Assembly: GCA_963740395.1 (NCBI GenBank)
Contig: CAVUEP010000057.1
Location: forward strand, 1 to 36,551
Origin: CADEEN01 sp963740395
Lineage (GTDB): Bacteria > Pseudomonadota > Gammaproteobacteria > Burkholderiales > Burkholderiaceae_C
DNA: 36,551 nucleotides
Direction of reading: 5' to 3'
The notes below the pieces were generated by a model. It saw only the letters and a program-made list of their open reading frames with translations, did not search any database and was not told the DNA's origin. This document shows positions 1 through 10,362 of the stretch, one piece after another (position 1 is the first letter of the stretch; every line of letters starts with the position of its first letter). A program made the translations under genes and the position numbers.

Positions 1-3
1 CCG

Positions 4-2307
4 ATGAACTCGCCCTGGATTCGCCGCACCGCCCTGGCCGTCGGCGCGCTGTTGCTGCTGCTCGCGCTCGCTGCCGCCGTGCTGGTCGCCACTTTCGACG
101 CCAACCGCTACAAAGGCCTGGCCATCGACTGGATGAAAACCGAGCGCCAGCGCACGCTGGCCATCGACGGGCCGATCGAGCTGTCGGTGTTCCCGCGGCT
201 GGCGATCAAGGTCTCGAAGGTCAGGCTGTCCGAGCGCCAACCCGCCGACAAGACCGAATTCGCTTCGATCGACGAGGCCGCGCTGTCGGTGCAGATGCTG
301 CCGCTGCTGCGCAAGCAGGTCGTGATCGACCGCGTCAGCGCCAGCGGCGTGCGCGCCGCATTCACACGCGACGCCAAGGGCGTGAGCAACCTCGACGACC
401 TGCTGGGTCGCGGCGGCGCGGCCAAGCCTGCCGCCCCGGCCACCCCCGGCGGGGCGCCGTTGCGCTTCGATGTCAGCGCGGTGCAGTTCGACAACCTGCA
501 ATTGCGCGTGCGCGACGAGATGGACAAACTGGCCGGCGAGATCACGCTGCAGTCTTTCAGCTCGGGTCGCCTGGCCAACAAGGTCGAGTCGCCGATCACG
601 CTGCGAGCCAGCGTGAACCTGACGCAGCCCCAGCCGCTCAAGCTCACGCTCGACGGCGGCACCAGGCTCGCGTTGGATCTGGACCAGGGCGCGGCCACCT
701 TGAGCGACCTCAAGCTGGATGTGCAAGGCGATGCAGCGGGCGTCAAGGCGGTCACGCTCGCGGTCGGAGCCAAGAAGCTCTTCATCAACCCGGCCGGCCA
801 ACAGATCGAGTTCGACACGCTGAAGCTGGCACTGCGCGGCCAACAAGGGGCCGACCCCTTCGAGGTGGCACTCGACTGGCCGCAGTTGCAGGTCGACGCA
901 CAACAGCTCAAGGGCAGCGCGCTGAGCGGCAGCTTCAAGCTCAGCGGCGCCACGGCCCTGGCCGGCACCTTGCGCACTGCGGCGCCGAGCGGCAATTTCG
1001 ACGCGCTGCGCCTGCCCGGCGTGACGCTGAGCCTGGCCGGCCGTGCCGGGCCGCGCAAGGTCGACGCCACGCTCAAGGCCGATGTGCTGCTGCGCGGCGC
1101 GCGCAAGGCGGTGTCGCTGGAGCGCCTGGACGTTGCCGCGTCGATCGCCGAGCCCGGCTTGCAGCCGCTGCAGATCGCCCTGCGCGGCAACGCGGGGGCC
1201 GACGCCACGGCGGCGCAATGGGCGGTCGAGGGCGCGCTGAACACCAACCGTTTCGAGAGCCAGGGCAGCGTCGGGCTTGCCGGCGCGGTGCCCATGGTCA
1301 AGGCCAGCGCACGCTTCGACAGCCTGGATCTGAACAAGCTGCTGGGCCCCGACAAGCGCGGCGCCGGCCGCCGCGGCGCCGGCCGACACCCCCGTGCAGC
1401 TGGACGGCCTGCGCGCCGTCAACGGCCAGTTCGCCTTCGTCGCCAATTCGCTGGCGTTTCGCCAATACAAGGTGGCCAACGCCAAGGCCGACGCCACGCT
1501 CGACAACGGCACGCTGCGCATCTCGAACCTGACCGGGCAGGCCTGGGGCGGCAGCATCGAGGCCAGCGGCAGCGCCGATGCGCGCAGCCAGCGCGTGGCG
1601 GTCAAGCTCGCGGCCAACGGCGTCAACGTCAACGCGCTGCTCAAGGACGTGGCCGGCAAGGATCTGCTCGAAGGCACCGGCCGCGTCACCGCCGACGTGA
1701 ACACGCACCGGCGCCAGCCTCGGCGCGTTGCGCTCCAATCTGGCCGGCGTGGCCGCGCTGCAGCTGCGCGACGGCGCGATCAAGGGCATCAACCTGGCGC
1801 GCTCGATGCGCCAGGCCAAGGCGGCGCTGTCGGGCAAGCAGGACGCCAGCACGAAAGCCAGCGCGACCGAGAAGACCGACTTCTCCGAGCTCACCGCCAG
1901 CGCCCGCATCGCCGACGGCGTGGCGCACAGCGACGACCTCGACGTGAAAAGCCCCTTCCTGCGCATCGGCGGCGCGGGCCGCTTCGACATCGGCCGCGGC
2001 ACGGATCGACTACACCGCCCGCGCCACCGTGGTCGGGGCCCCGGCGCGGCCAGGACGGCGCCGACCTGGCCGCGCTGCGCGGCGTGACCGTGCCGGTGCG
2101 GCTGAGCGGCCCGTTCGAGGCCATCGACTGGAAGATCCAGTGGTCGGGCGTGGCGGCCGCGGCGGTCGAGAACAAGCTCAAGGACAAGCTGGCCGAGAAG
2201 CTCGGCGCGCGGCTCGGCGGCGCGCCCGCGGCCCCCGGTGCAGCGTCGGCGCCGGCCTCAAGCCGCGAGACCAGCTCAAGGACAAGCTGAAGGGCCTCTT
2301 CAAGTGA
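4..2307 (+). CDS. AsmA family protein, frame-broken in this sequence
   Basis: A large inner-membrane-anchored protein of the AsmA family, which is linked to outer-membrane lipid homeostasis; the exact role here is not known. One N-terminal membrane segment (about residues 9-30) precedes a long beta-rich periplasmic region typical of the family, with a Lys-rich amphipathic C-terminus. The reading frame moves from frame 1 to 2 near 1357, to 3 near 1707, to 1 near 2004, to 2 near 2047, and back to 1 somewhere in 2225-2255. Each piece continues AsmA-like protein, so the intact product would be about 767 residues. Four of the five breaks look like one extra base, which points to sequence error. 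The stop overlaps the next gene by four bases (GTGA). The ATG at 4 is the first possible start, and nothing upstream is visible. Confidence 0.8.
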
Positions 2308-3173
2308 ACGCCAACGATGACCAGGACGAGCTGCTGCTGAGCGGCCTGCATCTGCATCCGATCAAGTCCTGCGCCGGCATCGCCGTCGATGAGGCACTGC
2401 GTGGTCGAGACCGGCCTCGAGTTCGACCGCGCCTGGATGGTGGTCGACGAGCACGGCGAATTCGTCACGCAGCGCGAGCTGCCGCGCATGGCGCTGGTCA
2501 AGCCCGACGCTGCGCGACAACGACGTCGAACTGCGCGCGCCCGGCATGCTGGCCCTGCACCTGCGCTTCGACAGCGCCGAAGCGGCGTGCCGGGTCACGG
2601 TCTGGGACGACACGGTGGCCGCCTACGACATGGGCGACCTGGCCGCGCAATGGTTCAGCGACTTCCTCGGCCGCCGCGTGCGCCTGGCGCGCTTCGACCC
2701 TGCAGCGCGGCGACTGGCCGACCCGAAGTGGACCGGCGCCGTTCGAGGCCGAGACGGCGTTTTCCGATGGCTTTCCGCTGCTGGTCACGTCGACGGCCTC
2801 GCTCAGCGAGCTGAACCGCCGTCTGCTGGCCGCCGGGCACGACGCGGTGTCGATGCAGCGCTTTCGCCCGAACATCGTGCTCGACGGCATCGAGCACGCG
2901 CATGGCGAGGACTTCATCGACGAGCTCACGCTCGAGTCGCCCGACGGCCCGGTGCTGCTCAAGCTGGTCAAGCCCTGCGGGCGTTGCACGATCCCCGATG
3001 TCGACCCCGCCTCGGCGCAGCAGGGCCACGCGGTCACTGAGGCGCTGGCAGCGTATCGCGCCGAGCCGCGCATCGGCGGCGCGCTGGCGTTCGGCATGAA
3101 CGCGATCGTCGTCTCGGGCGTCATGCACCGCCTGCGAATCGGTGCGCGCGCACATGCCACGCTGACGGTCTAG
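2304..3173 (+). CDS. MOSC domain-containing protein (YcbX-like), frame-broken
   Basis: The N-terminal MOSC beta-barrel (motif LHPIKSCAG near residue 15) is followed by a MOSC domain. Members bind molybdenum cofactor or act as sulfur carriers, and YcbX detoxifies N-hydroxylated compounds. The conserved cysteine motif KPCGRCTIPDVD lies near the C-terminus. The GTG start at 2304 overlaps the AsmA stop, which suggests translational coupling. The frame shifts at 2400 (extra C), 2509 (extra G) and 2741 (extra G); removing these bases restores a continuous product of about 289 residues. The family assignment is firm. The substrate is unknown, and the breaks are probably sequence errors. Confidence 0.85.
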   Translation: MNANDDQDELLLSGLHLHPIKSCAGIAVDEALRGRDRPRVRPRLDGGRRARRIRHAARAAAHGAGQARRCATTTSNCARPACWPCTCASTAPKRRAGSRSGTTRWPPTTWATWPRNGSATSSAAACAWRASTLQRGDWPTRSGPAPFEAETAFSDGFPLLVTSTASLSELNRRLLAAGHDAVSMQRFRPNIVLDGIEHAHGEDFIDELTLESPDGPVLLKLVKPCGRCTIPDVDPASAQQGHAVTEALAAYRAEPRIGGALAFGMNAIVVSGVMHRLRIGARAHATLTV

Positions 3174-3177
3174 CGCG

Positions 3178-4131
3178 ATGCAGACCCCACGTGCACTGCC
3201 GAACTGGCAGCTGTTCGCGATCGCCGTCGTGATCTGGAGCACGACCTGGCACGCCATCCTCTACCAGCTCGAAGTCAACCCGCCCGAGGTCGGCGTGGCG
3301 CTGCGCTTCGCGCTGGCCGGGGCGCTGGCGCTCGGCATTGCGGCCTGGCGCGGCGATCGCCTGCGCTGCACCGCGCGACAGCATGCGCGCATCGCATTGC
3401 AGGGCGTCTTCATGTACTCGCTGGCCTACCTCTGCGTTTACCACGCCGAGCGGCATGTGCCTTCGGGCCTGGTGGCGGTCGGCTACTCGGCCTCACCCCT
3501 GGTCACGGGCATCGGCGCCTGGCTGCTGTGGCGCAGCACACTCACGCCGCGCTTCGTCGTCGGCGGCCTGCTCTGTGTTGCCGGCGTGACGATGGTCTTT
3601 GCGCCCGAGTTCGGCCGCGTCCGCGCCAGCGACGCCACGCTGCACGGCACCCTGTTCACCGTGGGCGCCGTGTTGCTCTCGGGCGCGGGCAGCCTGCTGG
3701 CCAGTCGCAACGCCACGCACAAGCTGCCCTTCTGGCCGACGATCGGCTGGGGCATGCTCTACAGCGCGGTGCTGTCGGGCCTCGTGCTGGGGGTCAGCGG
3801 CCAGAGCGTCGTGCTGCCCTCCCCGCTGGCGGAGCCGGCCTGGTGGCTGTCACTGGGCTACCTGGCGATTGCGGGTTCGGTGATCGCATTCGCCTGCTAC
3901 CTCACACTGCAACAGCGCATCGGCCCGGGCGCGGCGTCGACCGTGGGCGTGATGACGCCCTTTGTGGCCTTGGTGATCTCGGCCGTGTTGGAGGGATTTC
4001 GACCCGTGGCGCTGACCTGGCTGGGCGGTGCGCTTGCGCTGTTGGGCAATCTGTTGATCTTGCGGCCGCGCTTTGGAGCCGCGCTGCTGCGTCGCGGGCC
4101 GAGACCCGTTGCCGACCCGACCGTGCGGTAG
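3178..4131 (+). CDS. EamA/DMT family permease
   Basis: A 317-residue inner-membrane protein with about ten hydrophobic segments arranged as two EamA repeats, the usual size and layout of drug/metabolite superfamily exporters. The N-terminus carries WSTTWHAI, a variant of the WGxxF-type signature in the first helix, and the second repeat includes GSVIAFACYL. The start follows the MOSC stop by four bases, so the gene probably belongs to the asmA-MOSC transcription unit. Such proteins export amino acids, purines or other metabolites; the substrate cannot be read from sequence. No frame break is seen. Confidence 0.9.
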   Translation: MQTPRALPNWQLFAIAVVIWSTTWHAILYQLEVNPPEVGVALRFALAGALALGIAAWRGDRLRCTARQHARIALQGVFMYSLAYLCVYHAERHVPSGLVAVGYSASPLVTGIGAWLLWRSTLTPRFVVGGLLCVAGVTMVFAPEFGRVRASDATLHGTLFTVGAVLLSGAGSLLASRNATHKLPFWPTIGWGMLYSAVLSGLVLGVSGQSVVLPSPLAEPAWWLSLGYLAIAGSVIAFACYLTLQQRIGPGAASTVGVMTPFVALVISAVLEGFRPVALTWLGGALALLGNLLILRPRFGAALLRRGPRPVADPTVR

Positions 4132-4138
4132 CGCCACC

Positions 4139-4144
4139 TACAAT
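4139..4144 (+). promoter_or_regulatory. Possible -10 box of ychF
   Basis: TACAAT lies 27 bases before the ychF ATG and just after the permease stop. No good -35 sits at normal spacing; TTGCCG at 4109 is 24 bases away. A start site near 4151 would leave a short leader containing the GAGAGA ribosome site. Confidence 0.4.
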
Positions 4145-4171
4145 CGACGGTTCGTTCCCCGAGAGAATTTC

Positions 4172-5266
<1,095 letters not shown>

Positions 5267-5277
5267 AGCGCGTGACG

Positions 5278-8200
5278 ATGCTGCGCTCCGCCAGCCGTTC
5301 CGTGACGGCGCCGCGTGGGTGGTGGGTCTTGGCGATCACGTTCGTCGCCTACGTGTTGACGGCCAGGCTGGGCCTGTTGCTGGCGCTCCCGGGAGGGATC
5401 GCCTCGCCCCTGTGGCCGGCCGCCGGCGTCGCTCTGGTGGCCGCGCTGTTGTGGGGCCGCGCTGCGCTGGCGGGCGCCGCACTCGGCTCGATGGTCGCCA
5501 TCCTGTGGTTCACGCACTCAGGAATGCCGAGCCTGCTGGACCTCGCCGTCACGGCGGCGATTGGGGCCGGTGTTGCCCTGCAGGCCTGGCTGGCGGCCGC
5601 GCTGGTCAAGCGCTATGCCGGTCGGCCGCTGTTGCTGGCCGAGCCGCAACAACTGTGGCGCTTCTACGGCCTGGGCGCCTTGCTGGCCAATTGCGTCAGC
5701 GCCAGCATTGGACTGGCGACGCTGTGGCTCGCCGGTCGCCTCGAAGTCGAGCAAGCCGCGCTGCATTGGGCCACCTGGTGGGTCGGCGACACCATGGGCG
5801 TGCTGATCTTTGCCCCCGTGCTGCTGGCGCTGTTCGGTCAGCCGCGCGACGTGTGGGCGCCGCGCCGCATTCCCGTGGCGCTGCCGCTGCTGGTGGCCAT
5901 CCTGCTGATCGGTGCGGGCATCCGCATCATGATCGACGTCGACGCGAATCGTGCGCGCGTCGCCTTCGACCTGCAGGCCGCCGCCGCTGCGAACCGCGTC
6001 GAGGACCGGCTGACCGAGTCATTGCACGCCTTGGAAGCGATGCGCGGCCTGCTCAGCGAGTCTGCGGCGCCCGATCGCGACGCCTTCCGCCGCGCCAGCG
6101 CGCCCTGGCTCGTCGCGGACAATGGCCTGCTGGCGCTGGGCTGGAACGAGCGTGTCCCGCGGGCCGGCGTCGCAGCCTTTGATTCGCGTGAGCAGGCCTC
6201 GGGCGCAGCCGGCTTTCGCGTCTTCGAGCGCCGCGATGCAGGCGTGGTCGAGGTCGGCGACGCTGACGCCCATGTGATCCGTTTCATCGAGCCGCTGTCA
6301 CGCAATGTCCAGGCGCTGGGAGTGAACACGCAGTCCATTGCGCTCGCGCGCGATGCCATCGCCGAGGCGACGCGCACGGGCTTGCCGGTCGCCAGCGCGG
6401 GATTCAAACTCACGCAGGGCGGCGTCGGCGTTGTCGTTTACCAGGCGGTTTATCTCGGCCAGCCAAGCAGCCCCAGCGAACGCACAGCGGCGCTGCGCGG
6501 CGTCGTCTTTGCGACCTTGCGTCCGGATACCGTGATGCAGGCCGTACGGGACGAGCTCCCGAAGTCGCTGCGCCTGTGCATCGTCGACAAGCACGGCGCA
6601 CCAACGTCGATTCTGCTGGCGGGCCCGCCAGGCTGTGACCAGCAGGCGCGGCAGGCGCTGCTGCATATCACGCCGGTCACTGTTGGCGGGCGCGATTGGG
6701 AGGTGCGCGCGTTTTCCGACGCGCCGGTCCTGCAGGGCAGCGGCAACACCTGGCCCTTTGCACTGGTCGCGCTGTTCGCGACAGCGATGCTGGGCGCGCT
6801 GATGCTCACCGTCACCGGCCGCACGCGCCGCATCGAGGCTGCCGTGTCGCTGCGCACCGCGGAGCTGCAGGCCGAGATGACCGAGCGCGAACGCACCAGC
6901 GCCGCGCTGCGCGAGAGCCAACAGCACCTGCGCAACATCCTCAACCACGCCCCGATCGGGGTGGTCTATACCGACACCCAGGGCCGCATCCTGGACGCTA
7001 ACCCGAAGCTCGGCGAAATGCTGGGCCGCACCGGCGACCGGCCCACGGCGACCCATGTTGTCGATCTGCTGCACGCGCAAGACCGCCACACCGAGGCTGA
7101 CATCCGCAACCAACTGCTGCGCGGCGGCGCCCCGCGGGCACGCAGGCAATTGCGCTGCCAGCGCGTCGACGGTGAGACCTTGTGGACGCAGGTGGGCGTC
7201 AGCCTGTTGAAGGACGCACAGGGGCAGCCGCATCGCATGGTCTGGGTGTTGGAAGACATCACCGAGCACCTTGCGCTTGAGGAAGCACAGCGCGCGCAAC
7301 GCGGCGCCGAGGCCGCCAACAAGGCCAAGAATGAATTCCTGTCGCGCATGAGTCACGAGCTGCGCACGCCGCTCAACGCGATGCTCGGATTCTCACAACT
7401 GCTCGAGCTGGATCGGCGTCAACCGTTGATGCCGCACCAGATGGAATGGACCGGCCAGATCCGACAGGCCGGCTGGCACCTGCTGCACATGATCAACGAC
7501 ACGCTGGACCTGGCACGCATCGAGTCGGGCCATGTCGAGCTCAACCCCCAGCCACTTGATCTCAATGAACTCGTGGCCGGCGCCAACGCCCTGCTGGCAC
7601 ACAACGCTGAGAAGCGCGGTGTGAAAGTCGAAGTGCGCCTGTTCGACCAGGCGACATCCGTGCTCGGCGACTACACGCGGGTCAAGCAGATCCTGACCAA
7701 CCTGCTGTCCAACGCCATCAAGTACAACGTGGACCATGGCCATGTGCTGGTTTCCAGCCACATCACGGCCGGCGGCATGGTGGCGCTGGAGGTGAGCGAT
7801 ACCGGGCCGGGAATGAGCGCCGATCAATTGGCGCAGTTGTTTCAGCCGTTCAACCGGCTCGGCCGCGAAGCGAGCGCGGTCGAGGGCACCGGGATCGGCC
7901 TGGTCATCAGCCTGCGGCTGGCGCAGCTGATGGGCGGCACCTTGCACGCCCGCAGCACCGTGGGCGCCGGAGCCACCTTCGTCCTGGAGTTGCCGCGCAC
8001 GGCCATCTCGACCTCAACGCCGGCGGTCGACGACGAGGACGTCGGCCTGCCCGACGCCAGCTATCGGCAGCGTGTGGTGCATTACATCGAGGACAACGAG
8101 ACCAATGCCGAGGTCATGCGCGGCATCCTGGCGCTGCGTCCGCAAATCAAGGTCGAGGTCTCGGCACTCGGCCTGGACGGCCTGTCGGCGATCCGCCAAC

Positions 8201-8454
8201 GCCGGCCGAGCCTGATCCTGCTCGACATGCACCTGCCCGACATCGATGGGCTCGAATTGCTGCGCCACTTGCAGGCCGACCCAGACCTGTCTGACATTCC
8301 CGTGATCGTGGTGTCGGCCGATGCGACCCAGGCGCGCATCGGCGAGGCCATCGCAGCCGGCGCCACGCACTACCTGACCAAGCCGGTCAACGTGCCGCAG
8401 TTTCTGGCCGCGCTCGACGAGTTGCTCGAGCAGCTCGACACCCTGTTCGGCTGA
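5278..8454 (+). CDS. Hybrid sensor histidine kinase: MASE1-CHASE-PAS-HisKA-HATPase-REC
   Basis: A 1058-residue membrane sensor kinase. In order: a MASE1-like multi-helix region (about 10-220), a CHASE periplasmic ligand domain (about 240-400, with ALEAMRGLL and FIEPLSRN), a membrane helix (491-513), a PAS domain (about 543-660), HisKA with SRMSHELRTPLNAMLGF (phospho-acceptor His693), an ATPase with N box LTNLLSNAIKYN (about 805), DTGPGMS and GTGIGL, and a C-terminal receiver with phospho-acceptor Asp983 in LILLDMHLPD and a conserved KP. A GTG six bases upstream (5272) is an equally possible start. No output regulator lies next to it, so signals probably leave through a remote Hpt or response regulator. 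The ligand is unknown. Confidence 0.93.
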   Translation: MLRSASRSVTAPRGWWVLAITFVAYVLTARLGLLLALPGGIASPLWPAAGVALVAALLWGRAALAGAALGSMVAILWFTHSGMPSLLDLAVTAAIGAGVALQAWLAAALVKRYAGRPLLLAEPQQLWRFYGLGALLANCVSASIGLATLWLAGRLEVEQAALHWATWWVGDTMGVLIFAPVLLALFGQPRDVWAPRRIPVALPLLVAILLIGAGIRIMIDVDANRARVAFDLQAAAAANRVEDRLTESLHALEAMRGLLSESAAPDRDAFRRASAPWLVADNGLLALGWNERVPRAGVAAFDSREQASGAAGFRVFERRDAGVVEVGDADAHVIRFIEPLSRNVQALGVNTQSIALARDAIAEATRTGLPVASAGFKLTQGGVGVVVYQAVYLGQPSSPSERTAALRGVVFATLRPDTVMQAVRDELPKSLRLCIVDKHGAPTSILLAGPPGCDQQARQALLHITPVTVGGRDWEVRAFSDAPVLQGSGNTWPFALVALFATAMLGALMLTVTGRTRRIEAAVSLRTAELQAEMTERERTSAALRESQQHLRNILNHAPIGVVYTDTQGRILDANPKLGEMLGRTGDRPTATHVVDLLHAQDRHTEADIRNQLLRGGAPRARRQLRCQRVDGETLWTQVGVSLLKDAQGQPHRMVWVLEDITEHLALEEAQRAQRGAEAANKAKNEFLSRMSHELRTPLNAMLGFSQLLELDRRQPLMPHQMEWTGQIRQAGWHLLHMINDTLDLARIESGHVELNPQPLDLNELVAGANALLAHNAEKRGVKVEVRLFDQATSVLGDYTRVKQILTNLLSNAIKYNVDHGHVLVSSHITAGGMVALEVSDTGPGMSADQLAQLFQPFNRLGREASAVEGTGIGLVISLRLAQLMGGTLHARSTVGAGATFVLELPRTAISTSTPAVDDEDVGLPDASYRQRVVHYIEDNETNAEVMRGILALRPQIKVEVSALGLDGLSAIRQRRPSLILLDMHLPDIDGLELLRHLQADPDLSDIPVIVVSADATQARIGEAIAAGATHYLTKPVNVPQFLAALDELLEQLDTLFG

Positions 8455-8569
8455 GTTGTCGTCCGTCGTTGTGGCGGCGAATTGACCCCCAAGGACCGCC
8501 TTCATCAGGCGTTCTGCCGGGCCGGCAGCGGCGAGGATTGGCCGACCCTGATTCGTGCACTGCCTGCTG

Positions 8570-10252
8570 ATGAAGAACGCCCTGAGAGAAGTCACCGTCC
8601 GTGCGCGGTTCTACCTGGTGATGTCACTGGTCGGCGGATCGTTGCTGACGATGGCGTCCTGGGGCGCTTGGTCAAATCGCTCCGACATGGCCATCGTGGA
8701 CACACTCTTCGAGCGAACGCATACGAATGCGCAAGCCGTCGGCAAGCTGCGCGAGTCGCTGTCGAGCGTTCGACGCTATGAGTCGGCGATGATTGCCGTG
8801 TCGGTCTCCAATCCGACCGATGTCGAGCGTTTTGCCGAATCGTGGAAGCAGGAGTTGCGGCAGCTTGAAGGCCATGGACAGAGCCTGGCTCAGGCAGACT
8901 CCGCGTCGACCGATGTCGCCGAACTCGTCGCCACCCAACAGCAATTGATCGCCACCTACCGGGAGGCGATCGGTCCGGTGGCGCAGCAGTTGCAGGAAGC
9001 ACGCATCGACGCGTCAGTCGCGTTGGCGTATGCCCAGCGCGCCTCAGGAACATTGGAGGCGCTCCACGCGAATGCGCTGCGGCTGACGCAGGTGAAGCAG
9101 GAGGCCTTTGAGCATTCGCGCAAGCAACTCATCGAGGCCTCCTCGGCTGCGGCGATGTTGAGGCTGGGCATAGTCGGTGCAGCCCTGGCACTGGTGCTGC
9201 CTCTGCTATGGCTGACCCTGCGCTCGGTCTGTAACCCGCTCGATGACGCCGTGGCCGTTGCCAATCGCATCGCCAGCGGCGACCTCACGGCCCCCGTGGC
9301 GGTCGAAGGACGAGACGAACCGGCGCGACTGATGCAAGCACTGCTGAACATGCAGACAGGATTGCGCGACCTGGTCGGGCAAGTTCGGCGTACGAGCCTG
9401 AACGTGCAGGCTGCAGCGACCGACGTTGCGCAAGGCAATGCCGATCTCAGTCAGCGCACCGAATTTGCGGCCACCCGCCTGCAGGAGGCTGCCACCAACG
9501 TGTCGCAGCTCGCCGTCACGGTGCGCGGGTGCGCAGAGACGACGCGCACCGCCGATCAGCTGGCCAGTTCGGCCGCCGAGGTCGCATCGCGCGGTGGCGC
9601 CGCTGTGGGCCAGGTCGTCTCCACAATGGACGAGATCAGTGCCGCCTCCAGGCGCATCGCCGACATCATCGGCGTCATCGACGGGATCGCGTTTCAGACC
9701 AACATCCTGGCACTCAATGCCGCCGTGGAGGCTGCGCGCGCGGGCGAACAGGGTCGTGGATTCGCGGTCGTCGCCACCGAAGTGCGTAGCCTTGCCCAAC
9801 GATCTGCCGAGGCCGCCAAGGAAGTCAGGGGCCTGATCGATACGTCGGAGGGCAAGGTCGCGTCCGGCAGCCGCCAAGTTGCCGCCGCCGGCGCGACGAT
9901 AAGCGAGGTTGTCGCATCTGCGCACCGCGTAAGCAGCATGATCGCCGAAGTAACTTCCAGCACGAGCGCACAGAGTCAAGGAATCGACACGCTTCACACG
10001 GCGGTCGGGCAGCTTGACGAAATGACTAGGCGCAATGCGGCGCTGGTCGACCAGAGCGCGGCCGCAGCGGAGTCATTGCAGGCGCAGGCGAGCCAACTCG
10101 CCGCGATCGTCAGCACTTTCAAGCTCGACCCGCACGACGTGCCAGGTTCGAGCTTGACGCACCAGACGAGTCAGGTCGTCGCCATTCACGATCCGCAGCA
10201 GGATCATGGCGAGGTAATTACGTGTGCGCACACTCAGCTTATAGCGGCTTGA
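8570..10252 (+). CDS. Methyl-accepting chemotaxis protein
   Basis: A 560-residue transmembrane chemoreceptor. The first membrane helix is at about residues 11-32, followed by a helical periplasmic sensor of about 160 residues, a second helix at about 193-217, a HAMP domain (RIASGDLTAPV) and a long cytoplasmic signalling coiled coil. The hairpin tip is highly conserved, with IAFQTNILALNAAVEAARAGE and GFAVVATEVRSLAQRS near residues 370-415, the CheA/CheW contact region. The C-terminus lacks an NWETF-type CheR/CheB tether. The frame is open to a GTG at 8555, but the ATG gives the basic MKNALREVTVRARF start typical of receptors. It lies 115 bases behind the kinase gene; a shared stimulus is only a guess. 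Confidence 0.95.
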   Translation: MKNALREVTVRARFYLVMSLVGGSLLTMASWGAWSNRSDMAIVDTLFERTHTNAQAVGKLRESLSSVRRYESAMIAVSVSNPTDVERFAESWKQELRQLEGHGQSLAQADSASTDVAELVATQQQLIATYREAIGPVAQQLQEARIDASVALAYAQRASGTLEALHANALRLTQVKQEAFEHSRKQLIEASSAAAMLRLGIVGAALALVLPLLWLTLRSVCNPLDDAVAVANRIASGDLTAPVAVEGRDEPARLMQALLNMQTGLRDLVGQVRRTSLNVQAAATDVAQGNADLSQRTEFAATRLQEAATNVSQLAVTVRGCAETTRTADQLASSAAEVASRGGAAVGQVVSTMDEISAASRRIADIIGVIDGIAFQTNILALNAAVEAARAGEQGRGFAVVATEVRSLAQRSAEAAKEVRGLIDTSEGKVASGSRQVAAAGATISEVVASAHRVSSMIAEVTSSTSAQSQGIDTLHTAVGQLDEMTRRNAALVDQSAAAAESLQAQASQLAAIVSTFKLDPHDVPGSSLTHQTSQVVAIHDPQQDHGEVITCAHTQLIAA

Positions 10253-10295
10253 ACCATAAGGCTCGTTGGATTCGCTTGCGTCAGCGGTGACGCAT

Positions 10296-10322
10296 TCAGC
10301 ACTCTCAGTCCGAGAGTGCTAA
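10296..10322. promoter_or_regulatory. CIRCE element, HrcA operator of rpoH
   Basis: The left arm TCAGCACTC, a nine-base spacer and the right arm GAGTGCTAA match the CIRCE consensus TTAGCACTC-N9-GAGTGCTAA at 17 of 18 arm positions. The site lies 41 bases before the likely rpoH start and touches a TAATAT hexamer. HrcA binding here would repress rpoH when GroEL capacity is free. Confidence 0.9.
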
Positions 10323-10325
10323 TAT
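10320..10325 (+). promoter_or_regulatory. Possible -10 box of rpoH
   Basis: TAATAT overlaps the right arm of CIRCE. If used, transcription would start near 10332, downstream of the ATG at 10324 and upstream of the ATG at 10363. That supports the later start codon. No clear -35 was found at 17 bases; the CIRCE arms occupy that space. Confidence 0.4.
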
Positions 10326-10362
10326 GTCGGAACTCAGGTGCCATGGAGCCCTCCAAGAACCG

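Noticed and set aside
10324..10362. Upstream ATG start for rpoH
   Set aside because: It begins two bases after the CIRCE arm and within the likely promoter; the added residues are not RpoH-like.
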